Source: JBCCSZ01 sp039821145 (lineage in GTDB: Bacteria; Bacteroidota; Bacteroidia; Chitinophagales; Saprospiraceae). From it: DNA of 64,000 nucleotides. The stretch covers positions 1-64,000 of the forward strand of contig JBCBOS010000014.1 of NCBI GenBank assembly GCA_039821145.1, in the 5' to 3' direction. Each line of letters opens with the position of its first letter. Position 1 is the first letter of the stretch. The notes beneath the pieces were generated by a model. It saw nothing but the letters and a program-made list of their open reading frames with translations. It did not search any database and was not told the DNA's origin. A program made the translations under genes and the position numbers. Below, piece after piece: positions 62,001 to 64,000 of this stretch.

Positions 62001-62286
62001 TAGCGACACCTGGTACAATGGCATCGGGCTTCACCACGTATGGAATGGCACGCCGAACTGGCGCATCACAACCAGCAGCCACTGTAGCTGCCCCAAGGCT
62101 GAAACCCAAAAACTTCAGAAAATCCCGTCGGCTGGCTCCCACTTCCAGCGACTTTTCCTTGGAAAGAGAGTCTACGAGTGGCAGTTCTGTGAATTCACTG
62201 TTTGCAGCTTCCAACACTTCAGGATCATTGTCCTGCACACCAACCCATAAACCTTTGTTTCCTTTGGAATGAATGTTTTCTTTCAT
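59077..62286 (-). CDS. actB: ACIII subunit ActB (molybdopterin-like and iron-sulfur protein)
   Basis: The 1069-residue protein has a Tat signal SRRDFLKFLGFSLGAATVAA, with a Cys directly after it (AAGCDAP) that might be lipidated. A large molybdopterin-oxidoreductase-like part follows, which in ACIII lacks the cofactor. The C-terminal ferredoxin part has four Cys groups: CVGCGACTVACSAENN, CQHCDNAPCENVCPVAA, CIGTRYCANNCPYKVRRF and CSFCVQRIQ with ACQTACVTGAI. It carries electrons from quinol toward the heme subunits in the periplasm. Confidence 0.96.
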   Translation of the reverse strand: MKENIHSKGNKGLWVGVQDNDPEVLEAANSEFTELPLVDSLSKEKSLEVGASRRDFLKFLGFSLGAATVAAGCDAPVRRAIPYVVKPDAIVPGVATYYASSYAQGGDYAAILVKTREGRPINIAGNTMSSVTKGGVCARSQASVLDLYDTNRLKGPVSIQDGELTYTNWGDIDKAMSENLAANAQIRIVTNTMMSPSMRQVFADFKAKYPNMEVITYDPISYSALLQANEACFGERVVPEYSFQNAEVIVSFGADFLATWLTPIAFGQQYVTNRKVNTANPKLSRHIQVESNMSVTGSNADNRILVKPSEQGAAIATLYNAIARTTGAPTINAPKLNAKATRNIGYAAEELLENKGQSLVVCGTNNIGEQILVNRINHLLGNYGKTIDFTHPSYQRQGIDEDIQNLIKEMNAGSVDAVFVFDGANPAFDLPNAEQFKAGMAKVKTKLSFAGSLDETAMLCDYVAPQSHYLESWGDVEPKKGHFALIQPTIPRLFDTRQVEESLLRWSASPNFDAKAEQPVFEYIRNYWKNNLFPLQSEFASFQTFWDSSLHDGIFEVKQSNKSIEGFAADVTDAASKISQPSNNEYEISFYETANIGAGHQANNPWLQEQADPITRCVWGNYLQVPVEWNGSRIVGVKDIGALNAKSKGDIVELTVGDRSQRVTAVPQFGQMAGTVCIALGYGREEVGSAGSNIGINTFPWIGFDKNGNVQYYSTNAVNFTEALEIDEEFACVQYHHTMGVTGKASADGNVINLDEEELGYQGSLVDRTIIYQGNINSYKELTEEIREKRAEAKHLNDATLYPYDEYQENVYGQGHHWGMHIDLNACVGCGACTVACSAENNVPVVGKKEVHRHHEMTWLRIDRYYYGDLENPSVVYQPMMCQHCDNAPCENVCPVAATNHSSEGLNQMTYNRCIGTRYCANNCPYKVRRFNWLDYTTADLFPGNQIDINGEEIPFGADNLTRMVLNPDVTVRSRGVIEKCSFCVQRIQEGKLTAKREGRKLTDADVRPACQTACVTGAITFGDMNDKNSEVSKAIKDTLTYRVLEEINTQNSVYYRARVNNRDEKYDV

Positions 62287-62341
62287 TATGTATTATGATA
62301 TTGTCTTTTCACAATTGGCATAAAGGCACGGTCTGTCAGAC

Positions 62342-63769
62342 CTAGTAGTGACACTTCTGACATTCCAGTCCTCCAATCTCCTCTACCGTCACACCATCGC
62401 GTGTACCTTCCTTGATTTCTTGATGATATTTTTCGTAAGACTGATAGTAATCGTTTTCTGTGAACTGAACCTTCGTCTGACGGTGACAATTCACACACCA
62501 GCCCATGGACAGCGGCGCGTACTGCTGTACCACCTCCATCTCTTCAATCGGACCGTGACACTGCTGGCATTCGATCTTGCCCACAGATACGTGCTGTGCA
62601 TGATTGAAGTAGGCGTGATCTGGCAAGTTGTGGATGCGGGTCCACTCGATGGGGCCACCAATGGTCTTCTTCTGATCGTTGGTCAAGGACGTAACGATGT
62701 CATCCCACTGGTTTTGAACCGTGCGCTCCCCTTCCCTGTCAAGGGCATCCAACTCATTGTCGGCCAGGTAGTTGGCTTCGATCCATCCCTTGAAGATTTT
62801 TTCAATCTCATCTTCAGACATCTCCATGTAATTGTCGATGTACTTATCTGTGTTGGGATCGTATCCTACGGATGCAAAGATCTTAGACAACTCTGCTGTA
62901 CCATACTGGCTGCCTTTCTTAATGGCCTTGTGGCAATTCATACAAGTGTTGGCAGCTGGGATGACGGAGTGCTTGGAACGGCGAGCACCGTCGTGACAAT
63001 ATTGGCAGTCGATCTTTTGCAGACCAGCGTGTGTGGCGTGGGAAAACTTGATGGGCTGCTCTGGCTGGTAGCCTTGCTGACGTCCCAAGTTGATGGCATT
63101 GTTGACGGTGGTTGAACCAGCCAAGACGACGAAGGCAAACAACAGAAAGGCGATCACCCCTTTACTGGTGATGATTTCCATCAGTGTTTTGCGCTCTGCA
63201 TTGACATTGCCCTCCTTCACCTGATTCATGTGGTTGAGGTTGGCGATGATGCGCGCAAGCACAACAGCCAAGATGCCCAGGATGAGGAAGAGCGTAACAA
63301 ACAATAAAGTATTGTCACCTTCCTCTACAGTGACATTGTCGCCAGGAACAAGACCTGCCACAGCCGCATTGGCAGCTGGACCATACGTTCCTTCGTAGAC
63401 GCCATCAATGTAGCCGAGAATATTGGCGATTTGCTGATCTGTGAGATTTGGGAAAGCCGACATGTTGGATTGGTTCCACTCGTTGTACAGCTCGTTGGCA
63501 CGAGGATGCCCTGTGGCAATCAATGCCTGGGAATTTCTAATCCAACTGTAGAGGTCTTCTTCGGACTCCCAACGCTCTCTCACTGCTCCCAATGCAGGTC
63601 CGGTCAAATTGTCCCGCATGTTTCTATTGTGGCAAGTTGCACAGTTGTTTTTGAACAAGGATTTCCCCTCGTCAAGATTGAGATCTTGGGCACCTGCCGG
63701 AAGGGCCAGAAACAGGAAAGCAAATAGAGAAAAAAGGACCGTTTTTATTGACTTTTGAATCATTTCCAT
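62342..63769 (-). CDS. actA: ACIII multiheme cytochrome ActA (one plus five heme sites)
   Basis: The 475-residue protein has six CxxCH sites. An N-terminal class I monoheme domain (NNCATCHNRN, Cys 43; Met ligand likely in SNMSAFPNL) follows a signal peptide ending near PAGAQ. Two hydrophobic helices come next (about 154-178 and 203-225). The pentaheme part has CQYCHDG (255), CMNCHKA (276), CQQCHGP, CVNCHRQ and a final CQKCHY at the very C-terminus. It is the first gene of the operon, with a promoter 66 bases upstream. Confidence 0.95.
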   Translation of the reverse strand: MEMIQKSIKTVLFSLFAFLFLALPAGAQDLNLDEGKSLFKNNCATCHNRNMRDNLTGPALGAVRERWESEEDLYSWIRNSQALIATGHPRANELYNEWNQSNMSAFPNLTDQQIANILGYIDGVYEGTYGPAANAAVAGLVPGDNVTVEEGDNTLLFVTLFLILGILAVVLARIIANLNHMNQVKEGNVNAERKTLMEIITSKGVIAFLLFAFVVLAGSTTVNNAINLGRQQGYQPEQPIKFSHATHAGLQKIDCQYCHDGARRSKHSVIPAANTCMNCHKAIKKGSQYGTAELSKIFASVGYDPNTDKYIDNYMEMSEDEIEKIFKGWIEANYLADNELDALDREGERTVQNQWDDIVTSLTNDQKKTIGGPIEWTRIHNLPDHAYFNHAQHVSVGKIECQQCHGPIEEMEVVQQYAPLSMGWCVNCHRQTKVQFTENDYYQSYEKYHQEIKEGTRDGVTVEEIGGLECQKCHY

Positions 63770-63834
63770 CTGTTTATTTCACCGAAAAGTCCAATCATTA
63801 ACAAATAAGTTAAACTGTCATTTTTGTGTCATCG

Positions 63835-63865
63835 CAAAGATATAATTCGATAACATTATAACCAA
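63835..63865 (-). promoter_or_regulatory. act-cta operon promoter
   Basis: On the minus strand TTG (63865-63863), a 20-base spacer and TATCTTTG (63842-63835) match the Bacteroidota TTG / TAnnTTTG consensus with ideal spacing. The leader to the actA ATG is about 60 bases. Confidence 0.82.
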
Positions 63866-63932
63866 TACTAATCAATAGGCCTAATCTATTTAGATCGCTT
63901 CTAAATAAAACCATTGCGTATCAGCAGTTTGC

Positions 63933-64000
63933 TTATACCGAAACCTTCGCCTTGATATGGGGATGTGGATCGTAATCCTCAAGCTGGAAATCCTCATAGC
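63933..64000 (-). CDS. thyA: Thymidylate synthase, C-terminal fragment (window edge)
   Basis: The minus strand reads, before a TAA stop at 63935-63933, YEDFQLEDYDPHPHIKAKV then SV. This matches the conserved thymidylate synthase C-terminus (DYDPHP-x-IKA), which closes over dUMP and methylene-THF. The rest of the gene lies beyond position 64000. It is on the same strand as and upstream of the act operon, 163 bases before actA. Confidence 0.9.
   Translation of the reverse strand, partial: YEDFQLEDYDPHPHIKAKVSV

Overview
The window looks like chromosomal DNA of a member of the Bacteroidota, probably a Saprospiria-type (Saprospiraceae/Lewinella-like) bacterium. The evidence is the type IX secretion (T9SS) C-terminal sorting domains, promoters with the TAnnTTTG -7 box, absence of Shine-Dalgarno sequences, Bacteroidota-typical families (DUF6090, DUF4956, PorT-like barrels), and a complete Alternative Complex III (ACIII) plus A1-type cytochrome oxidase operon. 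No rRNA, tRNA, CRISPR array or prophage was seen. The only mobile-like element is a 163-bp foldback sequence at 14948-15110.

Layout. 1-4.5 kb: a trans-sulfuration PLP enzyme, an orphan ParA ATPase, a lipoprotein and an AGCS sodium:amino-acid symporter. 4.8-21.5 kb: a secretion island with five T9SS cargo proteins: two tandem ~1550-residue paralogs with dockerin-like and cohesin-like modules, a beta-helix protein, a delta-60-repeat protein and a secreted alpha/beta hydrolase. 21.5-25 kb: DinB-like protein, an alpha/beta hydrolase controlled by a TetR regulator whose palindromic operators can be seen, folK and a deoxynucleoside kinase. 25-36 kb: a minus-strand block with a sphingosine-1-phosphate-lyase-like enzyme, a POT peptide transporter, a tight operon (MtfA-like peptidase, coiled-coil protein, DUF6090, group II PLP decarboxylase, 7TM protein) and several uncharacterised membrane or lipoproteins. 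36.4-43.7 kb: a DUF4956 - CotH/beta-helix - GNAT - CotH/beta-helix operon. 43.9-45.7 kb: a degenerate metallophosphoesterase and an outer-membrane barrel. 45.9-63.8 kb: oxidase accessory genes and the actABCDEF-ctaCD-ctaB-ctaE-ctaE-COX4 operon, about 16 kb, with a recognisable promoter (63835-63865) and terminator (47655-47695). The right edge holds the last 22 codons of thyA.

Function. The respiratory operon encodes a quinol:cytochrome c oxidoreductase and its terminal oxidase, probably as one supercomplex. It carries unusual add-ons: an OmpA-type peptidoglycan-binding domain fused to oxidase subunit II, a helix-hairpin-helix domain fused to ActC, and histidine-rich segments in ActC, ActE, ActF and subunit I. 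Together with the duplicated CotH-kinase/beta-helix proteins, these are the most unusual content of the window. All homology calls are from reading motifs and remembered families; nothing was searched or computed.
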